From the NCBI GenBank assembly GCA_958496175.1, contig OY292275.1, positions 5,270,001-5,334,000 on the forward strand: 64,000 bases of DNA. Direction: 5' to 3'. Made by a program: the position numbers and the translations under genes. This DNA comes from Sisyra terminalis (taxonomy: Eukaryota; Arthropoda; Insecta; Neuroptera; Sisyridae). Position 1 is the stretch's first letter. Each line of letters starts with the position of its first letter. The notes beneath the pieces were generated by a model, which saw nothing but the letters and a program-made list of their open reading frames with translations, was not told the DNA's origin and ran no database searches. Below, piece after piece: positions 24,720-37,489 of this stretch.

Positions 24720-26290
24720 CAACAATTACAAATACATCCCTATAACAGGAATACAAATCCAGGTATTGCTTCACAGAAAAATCTTCCAGTAAAATAACAG
24801 ATTTTTTCCGTACCCATTCTCCTTTACTAACTTTTCTATATTATTTCCTATTTAAGTAGTGCAGATGCACAACTGGCAATATCCATGTAGTATAAGACCA
24901 ATTTCAACGATACTTTAAGGGGTTATTTACAGTTAGAATTTTCAAAAAATCGTTGTTTTTTATTTTCTTTTCTTAATGTACATATATTTAAGAATACATA
25001 CAGAAAATTTCATATCGTTCCGGTGAATATTTTTGAAGTTACACGCAAATTTGAAAAGGCGTTTTTATTCTATGTAAAGTGCTTTTCAAACTTTAAACGC
25101 GTTTTTCTCAAAATGATGTTTTCAAAGTCGGTGACCAACATTACTCCAATTAATTAAACCTCTCCAATTACTCCAATTAATTAGTCTCAGATTTTAACAC
25201 GAGCTTCTGAAATATACTTTTTAGTAATTAATCGAAGATTTTGTCTCACCGATAAATATTTTTTTTTATAAACAATTTAAGGCCAAAATTTTGATCAAAA
25301 ATCGTTTTTTTTTTGAAAAACCGCCATTTGGTCAAAAAAAATTATTTTGCTTATTCCTTCGATTAATTACTAGATTTAACATTACTTTAACGAAATCTGT
25401 TTGGTTTTTTAAATTCAGAGGATCCAGTTCAGAGATATAGTGGTCACCGCAAAACGTCTTTTTTGAGAGGAGCTCCCGGAAATCAGCTGTAGCTGCTTTC
25501 CAAATAAATATTTTTACTAATACTAAGTCTTAAAATACAGTTAAAAGATACCATAATATGTGTAAAAATTTAAGTGATAAAATAAGTGGTGACCAAAGTT
25601 TTTTAACATCAATATTTGCTACTCCCCCAGACATTAGTCGCCCTGGACTATAGCCTTCCTAGTTTTATAGAAAATCCGACCCTGCATATATAGTATGCAA
25701 TGATTGAGGATTCTAAAAATTTCAAAAATGCTTTTTTTCTATCTTACATATATAAATACACTCCTTTAACAGGAATGCAAATCCAGATATGGTCCCATAG
25801 AAAAAAAATCTATTTAAATAATCGATTTTTTCCCGTTTCTACTTTCCCGAACTAAATTTTCTATATTGTTTCCTGTTTAAGTAGTGCAGATGCACTACTT
25901 GCAATATTCGTGTAATAAAAGTGCATTTTCTACAATACTTTAACTAGGCCTTAAATACGAATTACATATTTGAAATCCAGTTAAAAAAAAATTGGCGAAA
26001 ATACTCTAGTTTTAATTAATTCTTTTATTGGAACTGGTAAGTGAATACGAGGGTATTAGTCAGTATGGTTTCTGGGGGGGGGAGTGAAAGTGTTGGCCAT
26101 ATGTTGTATATATGTAAAACACTATAGTTTTTTAACTCCAACATTTGCCACCCCTCAGAAATTAGCCGCCCTAGACTATACCCTTTTTAGTTTTATGGTA
26201 AATCCGACTCTACGTATATATTTTCGTATAATTGAATTCGTATAATTGAATTGAATTCGTATAATTACGTATAATTGAAGATTCTAAAAT
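24720..26290. repeat. Tandem duplication, first unit interrupted
   Basis: Block A at about 24735-24905 recurs at about 25755-25925, sharing TAACAGGAAT.CAAATCCAG, TTCCT.TTTAAGTAGTGCAG and ATGCAC. Block B at about 25585-25735 recurs at about 26115-26300, sharing GACTATA.CC.T..TAGTTT and AAAATCCGAC-like text. The order A-insert-B-A-B suggests two tandem A-B units, the first interrupted by about 680 bp (24910-25585). The inserted part is low complexity and I could not name it. A small tandem repeat of CGTATAATTGAATT lies at 26225-26279. Confidence 0.6.
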
Positions 26291-26299
26291 TTCAAAAAT

Positions 26300-27980
26300 T
26301 CTGTTAAGTTTTCTTTAATTTTTCTTTTTGCTTTATTATTAAACGACAGTTTTTTAAATTTTCCTGCATTTTTGTTATTATGTTACTATATATCAATGAT
26401 TAATTAATTACTACTAAACTATTTAGTCACAAATGAAACGGTTTCTTTCACAAACCTCTACGAACGATTTTCCATCGATTGGCAAAATGAAATTTTGAAA
26501 AATAAAACTTTAACATTTTGTTGGCTAATTAGTATAAAATTATTTTTTAAATTTCGAAGATTGAATACTTTGAAAGTCCCCAAACCATTTCCATTTCTGG
26601 TGTTATTTTCTTTATTTTTACGAAAAATTCGTTCCCCAAACTATTTTTTTAGGGTAAGTAAGTTTTTATTCTATTGAAGTTTGAATTTTATATTTAAGCA
26701 ATAATTCGGTGTGGTGAAGTTTGGATGATGATTACTGAACAGATAATTTAGCCAAATCCTTATAAAGATACATAAAAGTTTAAACATTTGCCCAAGTCTT
26801 TGATTTTCCATAAAAACTTTTATTGTACTTTAATAAAAAACAAACATAAATGGCTAATTGGGATATCATTTTTGAGACGCAGTTGCTATTTTACTAGTTA
26901 TATTATTATATAAAATTTTAATTAGTGTAATTTTGAAATGTAAATAGCAACCAAGTATTCTATTCTATTCATTTGGGCTCATAGCAATATAATTAATGTT
27001 CATCAATCTTCTCAATGTCATTTATTCGTGAGAGCTAATCAGATTTATGATTGTCATTTAGTTAACATTAAAAAAAGAAAAAAAAATCAAATGAAAAAGT
27101 TGAAAAAATCACGTGCGGAAAGTTTGTTTGTGATATGTGCAATGATTCTGCTGAAAGATTTATCATTTCCAAACATTCGCTAGCGGTTTTTCTCTTTATA
27201 ACAGGTTACTGACTCACGAGATTTTCATTGAAAGTATGCGAACCACAGTGTAATAACTTTCGGATAAAATGTTTATCAAATTTTTTCACGCAAACTCATC
27301 GTTTTGTTTATAAATAAACGAAGACACTGAGACATAATTTCATGTGAAAAATTCTTAGTGTTTTTTGAGAAAATTCGCTGGTTTAAATCATCCACTGGAT
27401 TTCTTTTTCATTGCTCCACAAATGTATTTTTAGTTTCAATTAAAACGATATGAATTTTTATGTTTCTTGTAACAATTTGGATAACTTATTTCATCGAACT
27501 CGTTTCATAAATATTAACAGAAAAAATGCAATATTTTAGTTTCGTTTTAAAAATAATATGCAAGCGATGAAAAATGTGATCTAGAAAAATCGGAAAGAGT
27601 AAATCATATTCATAAAACAAATAATTTATAGAGGTAAATAAAATAAATAGAGGCATCACGGTCGTTGAAAATAGATTAGGTTGTTTAATCTGCAGGAAAT
27701 TCTATATTATTTTTAATAATAAAATAAATTTATTTATATAAAGTTTGCGAGTAAATAAAAATAAATATTTATTGTAATTATTTAGATAAAACTAATTAAG
27801 TTTTAAATCGTTTTTAAGTTTACAAGGTTGTTGACAAAAAAAAATAATTTTCATCGTTTTTTTTGTGTGAAGATTAAATGAAATTTCCAGTAATTGATCC
27901 CAAAAAAAAGAGAATATTACATCGAATTAAAAAACGGAAATAATTATATTTTTCATTTCGAAATATAAATGGAAATGAAT
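26300..27980. other. No gene or element recognised
   Basis: AT-rich sequence with no supported feature. Confidence 0.4.
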
Positions 27981-27999
27981 AGTAACAATATATTTTTTC

Positions 28000-30530
28000 T
28001 TGGAAAAATGCATGCACCAAAAAATGCATTCTAATTCTAAATCAAAAACAGCAAGAATAAAATTGATATAGGTTTTGTAAGTTTTCATCAATAAAAATTA
28101 ATTGAAGTCAAATATTAATTATTTCGATGATTTTGATGCCAAAAATGCATTTAATTTTGGAAACTCATAATCATAGGATCGCCAAAGTACTGCAGTTTTA
28201 TCTGTTTAATAAAATTCTTAATTTTTCACAGACTTAGTATTGGAAACTCTTTGAAAAGAATTCATTAAGAATATAAAATAACAGAACAAAAATTTCAGAG
28301 GAAAATTATTATAATTCATTGAAACATTCGCATCTCTTAATATTTGTTAATAATTCCCTAAAACTTTCAAGTGCCTGGGGACTACACATTGAATAAAGTG
28401 ATTATTTTACCACATAATTTACTTATTGTAATTAAATTTACAGATTATAAATAACTTCTGGGAGGATAAAAAAAAATCCCTTTAACTTGAAACACCAGAA
28501 AAATTCCTAACATTTTTAGGTCTTGCAGTAAAGTGACCACGTTGCCATCTTCTGTATCTTGAGTAAATTAATTCTCTAGATATTATATATAAACTTAGAG
28601 CCATTTAAGGGATAATGGATCTCATAATGGATCTAAATAAAGCCTTAATCCCTCAGAGATATTAAAGCTCCCTGAGAATGATATGACCTCCAGTACTACT
28701 AAACAAAAGAACAAATTGGAAATTAGCGTATAAGTTTGGTTTTCCTTAGGAAATTTTAAAGTTTCTTAGGTAAGAAATATTAAGATTTTTAAACTCTTCG
28801 GAAGCCGATTTATTGACAAATTTTGACTATATCCCTCTAGCATAGGACAAAAAATGACAACGCCGATCAATATATGAAGCTTTTGCTCTCAAAAGCTTAC
28901 CAAATTAGAAGTTGATTTCAAATTATTTGAATTTCAAGAAACGCTTTCCAAGGACTCGTATGGTGATCATATTTGTCTTTTTCACAATATAATTTTTCTT
29001 GGAAAAATATACAAAAACATAGGGTTGAAATAATTTTGTATTTTATACAGCCAGCAAGTATAAAATTGAAATAGGTTTTGTAATTTTTCGTCAATAAAGA
29101 TGAAAATCCAAATCGAATTGGGACGCAATTATTTGATTTTAACTCGGTAATTTTGGTGCCAAAGTTGCATTACAATCTGGAAACTTATTGTCGTAGAATC
29201 GCCAAAGAACTGAAGTTTTATCTGTTTAATAAAAATCCTAATGTTTCACAGATTTAGTATTGGAAACTTTTTGAAAAGAATTCATGAAAAATATAAAACA
29301 AAGCAAAAATTTTAGAGGAAAATTTTTGTAATTCATTGAAGCATTCGCATCTCTTAATATTTGTCAATCATTCCCTAAAACTTGAAGCCCCAAGAAAATT
29401 CCTGATGTATCTAGGTCTTACAGTAAGAAGACCATGCTGTCATCTTCGGTATGATTATTAAATTCATCCTCGAGATTTTACATAAAAATTTAAAGCCATT
29501 TAAGATTTCAATGGATCTAAATAAAGCCTTGATCTCTCAGAGATATTAAAGCTCCCTGAAAATGGATATGATTAGCAAGTATTGACAATCCTACTTCCAG
29601 TTCTACTAAACAAAAGAAGCAAATTGGAAGTTTACAAATAAGTTTTCTTTTTCTTAGGAAACCTAAAAGTTTCTTAGGTAAGAAATACTAAGATTTTTGA
29701 CAGCTTTTGAAGTCATTGTATTGATTTTTTTTTAACTATAACACTAGCATGGGATAAAAAAAAGACAACGATGATCAATATATGAAGCTCTTGCTCTCAA
29801 AAGCTGCCAGATGGGCTTATACATATAAGCTTAAAGCCATTTAAAGATTTCAATGGACCCAAATAAAGCTTTGATCCCTCAGAGATATTAAAGCTCCCTG
29901 TAAATGGATATGAATAGCAAATATTGACAACTTTACCTCCAGTACAACTAAAAACAAGAAGCCAATTGAAAATTTACGAAAGATTCCTTTTTCTTAGGAG
30001 ACCTAAAAGTTTCTTAAGTAAGAAATACTAAGATTTTTGAAAGCTTTTGAAAGCCGTTTTATTGAAAAATTTTTAACTATAACGCATGGGCCAAAAAAAG
30101 ACAACGATGATCAATATATAAAGCTTTTGCTCTCAAAAGCTGCCAGGGGGGTTTACACATATAAACTTAAGCCCATATAAAGATTTCAATGGATCTAAAC
30201 AAAGCTGGGATCCTTCAAATATATTAAAGCTCCCTGGGAATGGATATGATTAGCAGATATTGACAACCTTGCCTCCAGTGCTATTAAAAAAAAAGACGCA
30301 AATTGGAAATTTGCGTATAAGTTTGCTTTTTCTTAGGAAACTAAAAAGTTTCTTAGGTCAGAAATACAAAGATTTTTGAAATCTTTTGAAGCCGTTTTAT
30401 TGAAATTTTTTTAACTATAACACACTAGCATGGTGCAAAAAAGGATAACGACGGTCAATATATGGAGCTTTTGCTCTCAAAAGCTACCAGGTGGGCTTAC
30501 CAAATTAGAAGTTGACTTCAAATTATTTGA
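28000..30530. repeat. Nested tandem repeats (about 1-kb duplication and about 338-bp array)
   Basis: About 28000-28380 recurs as 28990-29390, sharing AGTTTTATCTGTTTAATAAA and TTTGAAAAGAATTCAT. Inside, a unit of about 338 bp starts at 29491, 29832 and 30168 (TTAAAGCCATTTAAAGATTT and variants), with a more diverged unit at 28595. Each unit holds CAGAGATATTAAAGCTCCCT, then TTTCTTAGG..AGAAATAC, then a perfect small hairpin AGCTTTTGCTCTCAAAAGCT or a close variant. No coding content; it behaves like a young satellite. Confidence 0.8.
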
Positions 30531-30539
30531 ATTTCAAAA

Positions 30540-32300
30540 AACGTTTTGCAAGGACTCAAGTTAATTTCATATAGATATCTTTTTCGGTCACATATTTATT
30601 GGTATTTCTATCAAAGTGGTGTTAAAATTATTAAAAATACTTAGTTAAAAAAATAATTTTCTTAAATATTTTGGTGTATATTAATTGGTAACTGTATGGG
30701 GTTTGAGATCAAAATAAAATATTGTCAAATGTTGGAATTATGGCCTATAAAATATGCCCTGGCGGTTGTTTAAAAAACGTAATGTTTCATGCATAAATGG
30801 AATAAGTTTTTCCTTTGTAAAGTTGCGATAAGATGTGAATTATTAAATGTGATTAAATTAAAACATTTCGTTAATGATGTCTCACGTTATATCATAATAG
30901 GCACTGATCCAAGCCGGAATTTTTTTTTTTTTTAAATTTATCGTTTAAATTTACTAACTTAAGCTTATATACATATAGAGTAGAAAAAATAAGGCTCCAA
31001 TTTGTATTTGGAAATTTTTAAAACAGTGGCCTCTATCTTCAAAACATTTGTCGCCTTAATTGAAAAAAAAAAGTTTTTTAACATAATTAATATGCAAGCA
31101 ACTAAATGTTAGTCAAATGTAAACATCACACTTTACTTTTACACGCAAACTTAGGTAATACTCACGAAAAATATAAATTTGACAACACTAAAATTGATTC
31201 AATTTCGTTTACTATATTCAACCGAAATTTACAATTACAGAAAAAAAATTGTTCAACTTCGGGAAAAGTTTCATTTTTCACAAAACATTTTCACTAGCAA
31301 GTTGGTTAAATGAAATTGAAACTACAACTAAATTTCAGTTTTGTAACATTCACGAGATATGGGAACGTTGCCCAAATTGAATTGTTTAAGACGAATAAAA
31401 ACCACGTGTGCGTAACGCTTATTATTAGGAACGATGAAAAGAATATTGTGAATGGGAAAACATACCACAAAATTTCAATAGTTTACTCCACTATAAATGC
31501 TATAAACGGCCGAGGAAATAACATAGAATTGGGGCTTTGCCATCAGGTGTGAATCTCCGCTAGATCGTTTTCAAAAGCTCACCAACAGAGGGCGTTGGTT
31601 TGTTATGCCGAAATTAGATGAACTTGAACTTTACGCACAGCTTAATTACGACCGTTGTCGAATGAACTTTGTGCGTCGGTTCATAAATAGCTGGAAATTA
31701 TCATGAATTATTTTCGAAGGAAATTGCGCCAATTATAAAATTATAATCCTCTCTATACCTGATTCACTGACAATCCCGGCGTGCGATTTTTCCAATTTAC
31801 CTGAAATTTCCGTTTGAAAACCCGTCAGGTTTAATCGCATTTCGTTAATGGTTTCCATTAAAATTCATATTTTATTCTAAAAGTCAATCAATTACTTTAA
31901 ATAATACCTAATTAATCGACAAAATTAAAAAATGATAAACGGTAATTTTCAAGAGGAAATTTAATACACAAAAGGAATTTGAATTTAAATAAAATTATAT
32001 AAAGTAAATGGAGATGAAAAAAATAATTGAAATTATGAACAAATCAAGTTAAAATAATCCAATAAAAATCGCAGAGGCACTCGAGAAAATGACTTCCAGT
32101 AATAGGAATTGAATAAAATTACTTTGCTCTTTTCCAAACGGGAAGCAATTTGAATTTGATACGAAATTCAATTTGAATATGAAATCTTTATATTTTTATT
32201 ATTTCCTGATCTGTAATTTTGAATCTTTTTTAACACAAATATCATTTCTACAACAGGAAAATGTAACTTGTGACTTCAAAGTCTTGGCAACCAATAAAAT
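30540..32300. other. No gene recognised; moderately GC-richer at 31340-31700
   Basis: Mostly AT-rich. The stretch 31340-31700 is less AT-rich than its surroundings and holds a CTCF-like motif and a TTCATAAATAGC TATA-like string (about 31680), so it may be regulatory. An open frame at 31310-31552 lacks any recognisable domain. Confidence 0.4.
31582..31594 (+). promoter_or_regulatory. CTCF-like motif
   Basis: CCAACAGAGGGCG fits the CTCF consensus CCASYAGRKGGCR at 12 of 13 positions (A instead of S at position 4). It sits in the least AT-rich part of a long gene-free stretch. A single match in 64 kb is only suggestive. Confidence 0.3.
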
Positions 32301-32364
32301 ATAATTGAAAAGAAAGTTGGGGAAAGCAAATCTATTGATATTTTGCATAAGGCCGAAATTAATT

Positions 32365-32595
32365 ATGACATTGCAGGGATCAAAAGACGTGACACAGCAC
32401 GAACTTATAGAGTCATTAATGTTTCCAGATGTGAAAGATGTGAATATCGAAAAAATACCTCCAGCTGCGTACCGTGTCTGCCCTAAATTCGATTGTCCTC
32501 ATCTCTCGCAGAAAATTCAATTTATCGAAAAATTCGAAAACCTGCCAATTCCATTCCTTATCGACAGAAACGTGTACGAAGTTCAAAAAGCGTGA
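32365..32595 (+). CDS. Possible exon or small protein, unrecognised
   Basis: An ATG-started frame gives 76 residues: MTLQGSKDVTQHELIESLMF, then PDVKDVNIEKIPPAAYRVCP, then KFDCPHLSQKIQFIEKFENL and PIPFLIDRNVYEVQKA before TGA. A good acceptor (TTAATTATGACATTGCAG, AG at 32375-32376) lies just inside it, so it could instead be a terminal exon starting at 32377. The composition is charged and balanced, more protein-like than the neighbouring frames. I recognise no family, see no partner exon, and it may be a relic of a mobile element. Confidence 0.3.
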   Translation: MTLQGSKDVTQHELIESLMFPDVKDVNIEKIPPAAYRVCPKFDCPHLSQKIQFIEKFENLPIPFLIDRNVYEVQKA

Positions 32596-32806
32596 CTTAT
32601 GATCGGATCTGTTTCCCAAAAAAGTTTCCCGGAATAATTGTGTTTTATTTTGATAAGATTTCTATTTTTAGATTCATTCTTTTAAAGGAAAATAATCCAC
32701 TTATATCAATTTCGATATGGATGTTTGAAACTAGATTCTCAACCAAAAAGCTTCAGGTTAGCCTAAAAAAACCAAGATTTGTTAAAAAAAAGTATTTAAG
32801 CACATA

Positions 32807-32890
32807 TTGCAATATTTGATTATTGAAACGTTAGATAACTTTAGAACACGTTGTTGTCTCGGAAGTGTCTTGAATTTTACTATTTGATTT
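32807..32890 (+). repeat. Flanking direct repeat, left copy
   Basis: ATTTGATTATTGAAACG..., TTTTAGAACACGTTGTTGTC and TCGGAAG.G recur at about 36355-36435 on the same strand. The two copies bracket the palindromic complex at 33.8-36.0 kb. Confidence 0.6.
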
Positions 32891-35248
32891 CCAACATCTC
32901 TTCTTCATGATACCATCTTCAACATTACAGGACACGTTGAAATTTTCCTCCATATTTTCTTCTTTATAAATAACGACACTTCATCATCCATTACCTTTTT
33001 TCCACAAATTAGTATCGTCTTTAGACATCACATCTCCACAAGAAATTGGATCTTAAGATGCTTTTATTGCCACAATATATGCTGTTTTATTCCTCCTGCT
33101 CCATAATTGGAAGACGAAACTGGTTTTTGAAAATTTCTTGTTCCAATTGGGCTTCTGGTTCCCTGCTTTTCCTTTTTGAACAGGACGTCTCAACGAAATA
33201 TAAACTAACATCTTCCTTTGGCTTTAAATAAGTTTCCTCAAAATCTGTAGATAGTACAGGGGCAAAACCTTACAATTCATATTATTACTATCCCTTATTA
33301 AAAAATCGGAAACCTTTTCCACGATCTTCTTCTCCAGTTCATAAACCTGAAAAATTTTATCAGTTAATCGATCGTATCTAACAAAAACTATTTTTCAAAT
33401 CTTGGGATCCATTCTTCGCCTCATCAACATTGCTTGTATCAATTGGATAATTAATTGTCCAAGTCATTGATGCCATAATTTAATTGATTGAATTACCTTC
33501 ACAGAAATCGATTGATTTGACCAAAATAAAAAAAGCATATTGATTTCCAATCCTTTTTCCACCGAAAACCGTTCGTCGTTCATCTATTAAATGCATGATT
33601 CCATTTCCGTGATTAAATTAAAATACCATTGACATTTCCCTGAATATGATTAAAAATAGCGATTCATTCGTCATATCCTTTTGAATATTAAACATTTTTC
33701 CAGGTATGGTGTTCCCATTGTTTTCCATTAATTGACTTTTTATCTGTAATATTACCAATATGAGTTGTCCATCAAATTTTAGCATTTACAATATTTGAAA
33801 TCATCGGTGAATTACGGTTGAATTTTTATTTGTACCTCAACCAGAATGAAAATAGTTTTCCGGCTACTACTGGTTTTCCTTGAAAAATTTTCCAAATCTA
33901 AAAACGGGACAATCTAGTGACTATGTCGCTGAGGATTGTACCGAAATTTTTTTCCGTCTACCTCTATTCCAACGGTTATTAATAGGGTTTTTGTATGGGT
34001 AATTAGACTCATTACTTCTTAAAAACTTTAATGAAGTAATTAGTCTAATTACTCATACAAAAACCCTCATAATTACCGTTGGGATAGAGTTAGAAGAGAA
34101 TTTTTTTCGGTACAATCCTCAGCAACGCGGTAGCTAGATTATACCGTTTTTGAATTTGGAAAATCTCTTAAGGAAAACCAGTAGTAGCCGGAAAAATCTT
34201 TTTTCTTTCCGGTTGAGGTATATCCAAAAATTCAACCAGTACCATCAACTAGCGACCAGCATCCGGAAGAACCCACAAAAAAAAAATCGTTTGTACCTCA
34301 ACAGATTCAAAATTAAGGCCGTTTTTCAAATTTAACAATGAAGTAATTAGAGTCTAATTACATTTACAAAAACCGTTATAACTATTGTTTGGATTGAATT
34401 AGAAGGAATTTTTTTTTGGGATATGTTTCTATGTAATAACACCCTCAAATTGCACTACAATAAAATTTGTTTGTACATCAGTTGAAAAAAATAACAGTCA
34501 TTATAATAAAGTTAAAAGGACAATTTTTTCGGTACAAATCTCAACAACGCAGTAGTTAGATTATATCGTTTTTGGATTTGGAAAATCTCTCAAGGAAAAC
34601 CAGTAATAGCCGGAAAACTATATTTTCTTTCCGGTTGAGGTACAAACGAAAATTCCACCGGTACCACCAACTAGAGACCAGCACTCGGAAGAATCCGCAA
34701 AAAAATTCGTTTGTACCTCAACAGATTCAAAATTAAGACCGTTTTTCAAATTTAACAATGAAGTAATTGAAGTCTAATTACATTTCCAAAAACCGATATA
34801 ACTATTGTTTGAATTGAATTAGAAGGATTTTTTTTGGGATATGTTTCTATGTAATAACACCCCCAAATTGCACTACAATAAAATTTGTTTGTACATCAGT
34901 TGAAAAAAATAACAGTCAGTATAATAAAGTTAAAAGGACAATTTTTTCGGTACAATCCTCAACAACGCAGTAGTTAGATTATATCGTTTTTAGATTTGGA
35001 AAATCTCTCAAGGAAAACCAGTAACAGTCGGAAAACTATATTTTCTTTCCCGTTGAGGAACAAACGAAAATTCCACCGGTACCACCAACTAGAGACCAGC
35101 ACTCGGAAGAATCCGCAAAAAAATTCGTTTGTACCTCAACAGATTCAAAATTAAGACCGTTTTTCAAATTTAACAATGAAATAATTAGTCTAATTACATT
35201 TACAAAAATTGTTATAACTATTGTTTGGATTGAATTAGAAGGAAAATT

Positions 35249-35473
35249 GGCTTAAGTGTACTTCAGCACACTCACAATCTGGCAATGTTGTAGTTTCGAC
35301 TTTGTTTTTAATTTAAATTGCGATAATTTTGTTAATTCCTTTCTAATATGGTATAATTCTCTCTTTTGTGGTTAAATTTTCATTATGGACCGATTTAATC
35401 GCGAATTATATTAAACACAAAGTCGAAAATGCGACATTGCCAAATTGTTGGTGTGCTAAAGTACACTTGAGCC
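35249..35473. mobile_element. hAT-like MITE inside the palindromic complex (225 bp)
   Basis: The ends are GGCTTAAGTGTACTTCAG and CTAAAGTACACTTGAGCC, with the same core as the 5218 and 11836 copies. The left flank is GGAAAATT (35241-35248). The right flank is its complement AATTTTCC, because the DNA right of the MITE is an inverted copy of the DNA left of it. Confidence 0.85.
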
Positions 35474-35900
35474 AATTTTCCTTCTAATTCAATCCAAACA
35501 ATAGTTATAATAATTTTTGTAAATGTAATTAGACTAATTATTTCATTGTTAAATTTGAAAAACGGCCTTAATTTTGTTTCTGTTGAGGTACAAACGAATT
35601 TTTTTGCAGATTCTTCGGATTTGCGGAGTGCTGGTCTCTAGTTGATGATACCAGTTGAATTTTTGTTTGTACCTCAACCGGAAAGAAAATATAGTTTTCC
35701 GGCTATTACTGGTTTTCCTTGAGAGATTTTCCAAATCCAAAAACTGTATAATCTAACTACTGCGTTGTTGAGGATTGTACCGAAAAAATTGCCCTCTTAA
35801 CTTTATTATAACGATTGTTATTTTCCCTACTGACGTACAAACAAATTATATTGTAGTGCAATTTGGGGGTAGTAAAAGTACACAGTCGTACACATGAGCC
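35474..35900. mobile_element. Inverted copy of MITE flank, closed by a second MITE end
   Basis: 35474 to about 35869 is the reverse complement of about 34860-35248. It is followed by a partial MITE terminus (AAAGTACAC.........ACACATGAGCC, ending 35900). Then comes GGAAATTT (35901-35908), which matches the left target duplication GGAAAATT at 7 of 8 bases, and the repeat unit continues in its original orientation. Confidence 0.75.
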
Positions 35901-36449
35901 GGAAATTTTTTGGGGATGTTTCAACGTAATAACACCCCCAAATTGAACTACAATAAAATTTGGTTGTACTTCAGTTGAAAAAAAAAATAATAATCGTTAT
36001 AAAAGTCAACAATGGAATTGTGGAAGTGCATTCATAAAATCGCTCATAACTTTTTTTGGGTTAAAGTTAGAAACAAAATTTTTTCGGTACAATCCTCCAC
36101 GTGTCAAGGCCCATCTATAGCCGTTAAAATATTTGAAAAATCTAACAATGGGGGATTTCGATTATCAAAAATTTAATAACTTTCTTTCGGAACAAACGAA
36201 ATTTTTTTCGGTACAATCAAGTGCAAACAAAAGTCAATCTAAAAATGGATTTAAAATTTTAATTTTGTAAAAGTATGGTACTAACTTGACATAGGTCGAG
36301 TTTGGGTTCAGAAACGTTACGTTTATTACATTTAATTTAAACAAACATTGTTAAATTTGATTATTGAAACATTTCATAACGGTCAATATTTATTATTTTA
36401 GAACACGTGTCGTTGTCTCGGAAGCGTTTGGAATACTGCTATTTGAATT

Positions 36450-37470
36450 CCAATTTCCAATACAAATACTATTTTGATTATAGAAATTTTCAAAAGTCGT
36501 TATCTTAGCTGATTTTAGAGATTAAAAAAATATGCCTTAGGTATCTTTTTTACAGTGAAGAAGTATGGGGAAAGAAGAAGTTCATGAAAGTTCACGAACC
36601 GTTCAGAATTAAATTAGGTATCTACATTAGATTATCAACATAAATCGAGCTAATTTCCCTTACATCGTTTTTTCTTTATTAGCTACTATTAAAATCGTTT
36701 TAACTCAACTTTATCGCATTGATAACATCTCCACTTCTACATTATACGATAAAACATCGATAAATCAGAAAACGGAAAAACATATCTATCATTATTTTCA
36801 GTCTGAACGGTCTGAACATCAGTGATAAGAGGAAATTAATTTCGAAAACTTTTCACGTCAATTTCCATTTGATTTCGTTCATTATATGCCTCCATCAAAA
36901 CACATCAGATGAAAAAGACACAAAGGGGGAATGTTATGAGGCGTCTAGACCAGAAATACGAATTAACTTTACACTGAAAAATAAAAAAAGCTCATCCAAA
37001 CTTTTATTTTCATGCTGTTAATATCTACATTTGATTTTAGACGATGATAACACGTATGGAAATTTCAATTGAAGCGCCTCGTCTATTTTCACAAATGCTA
37101 ATAATCTTTATAATCACTTATATAATTAATGTGATGTGTACTGTATACGATCTATATACAAAACAGTATGAAAGAAAGTAATTAGTTTTATCATGTCGCG
37201 CTTGTTAATAGTTAACAGTACACTACAATCGAAAAGCTTCGGTTCAAAAACAGCTTTATAACTTCTCTGTTATATAGCAGAGCATTTAAAATTACCTTAA
37301 ATTTTATCAAGTTCATCATTTTTTAAATCAATAAAAACAGTTTATGGATTGAGTATATCCAAAAGTATTGATTCAATGAAAAATTAACTATTTTTTTTGG
37401 GAAACATATTGATAAAATTTAAATAAGTTTGGAGCTTTTTTTGGTATTTTTAAAGGCTTATGTAAAAAAA
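36450..37470. other. No gene or element recognised
   Basis: AT-rich DNA without a supported feature. Confidence 0.4.
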
Positions 37471-37489
37471 ATGTTAGAATATTTTTCAC

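Larger units (their letters stand above)
33835..36015. repeat. Palindromic complex of about 420-bp repeat units
   Basis: Three direct units start at GGTACAA..CTCA.CAACGC at 34109, 34531 and 34949 (spacing 422 and 418 bp). Each contains CTC.AGGAAAACCAGTA, CCGGTTGAGGTA and TCGTTTGTACCTCAACAGAT. On the left the sequence folds back about 34022, so 33835-34020 is an inverted partial unit. Unit 3 is interrupted at 35249-35900 by a MITE plus an inverted copy of the preceding 390 bp, and resumes at 35901. The short open frames seen here (for example 34150 and, inverted, 35740) are the same unit and have no domain. Confidence 0.85.
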
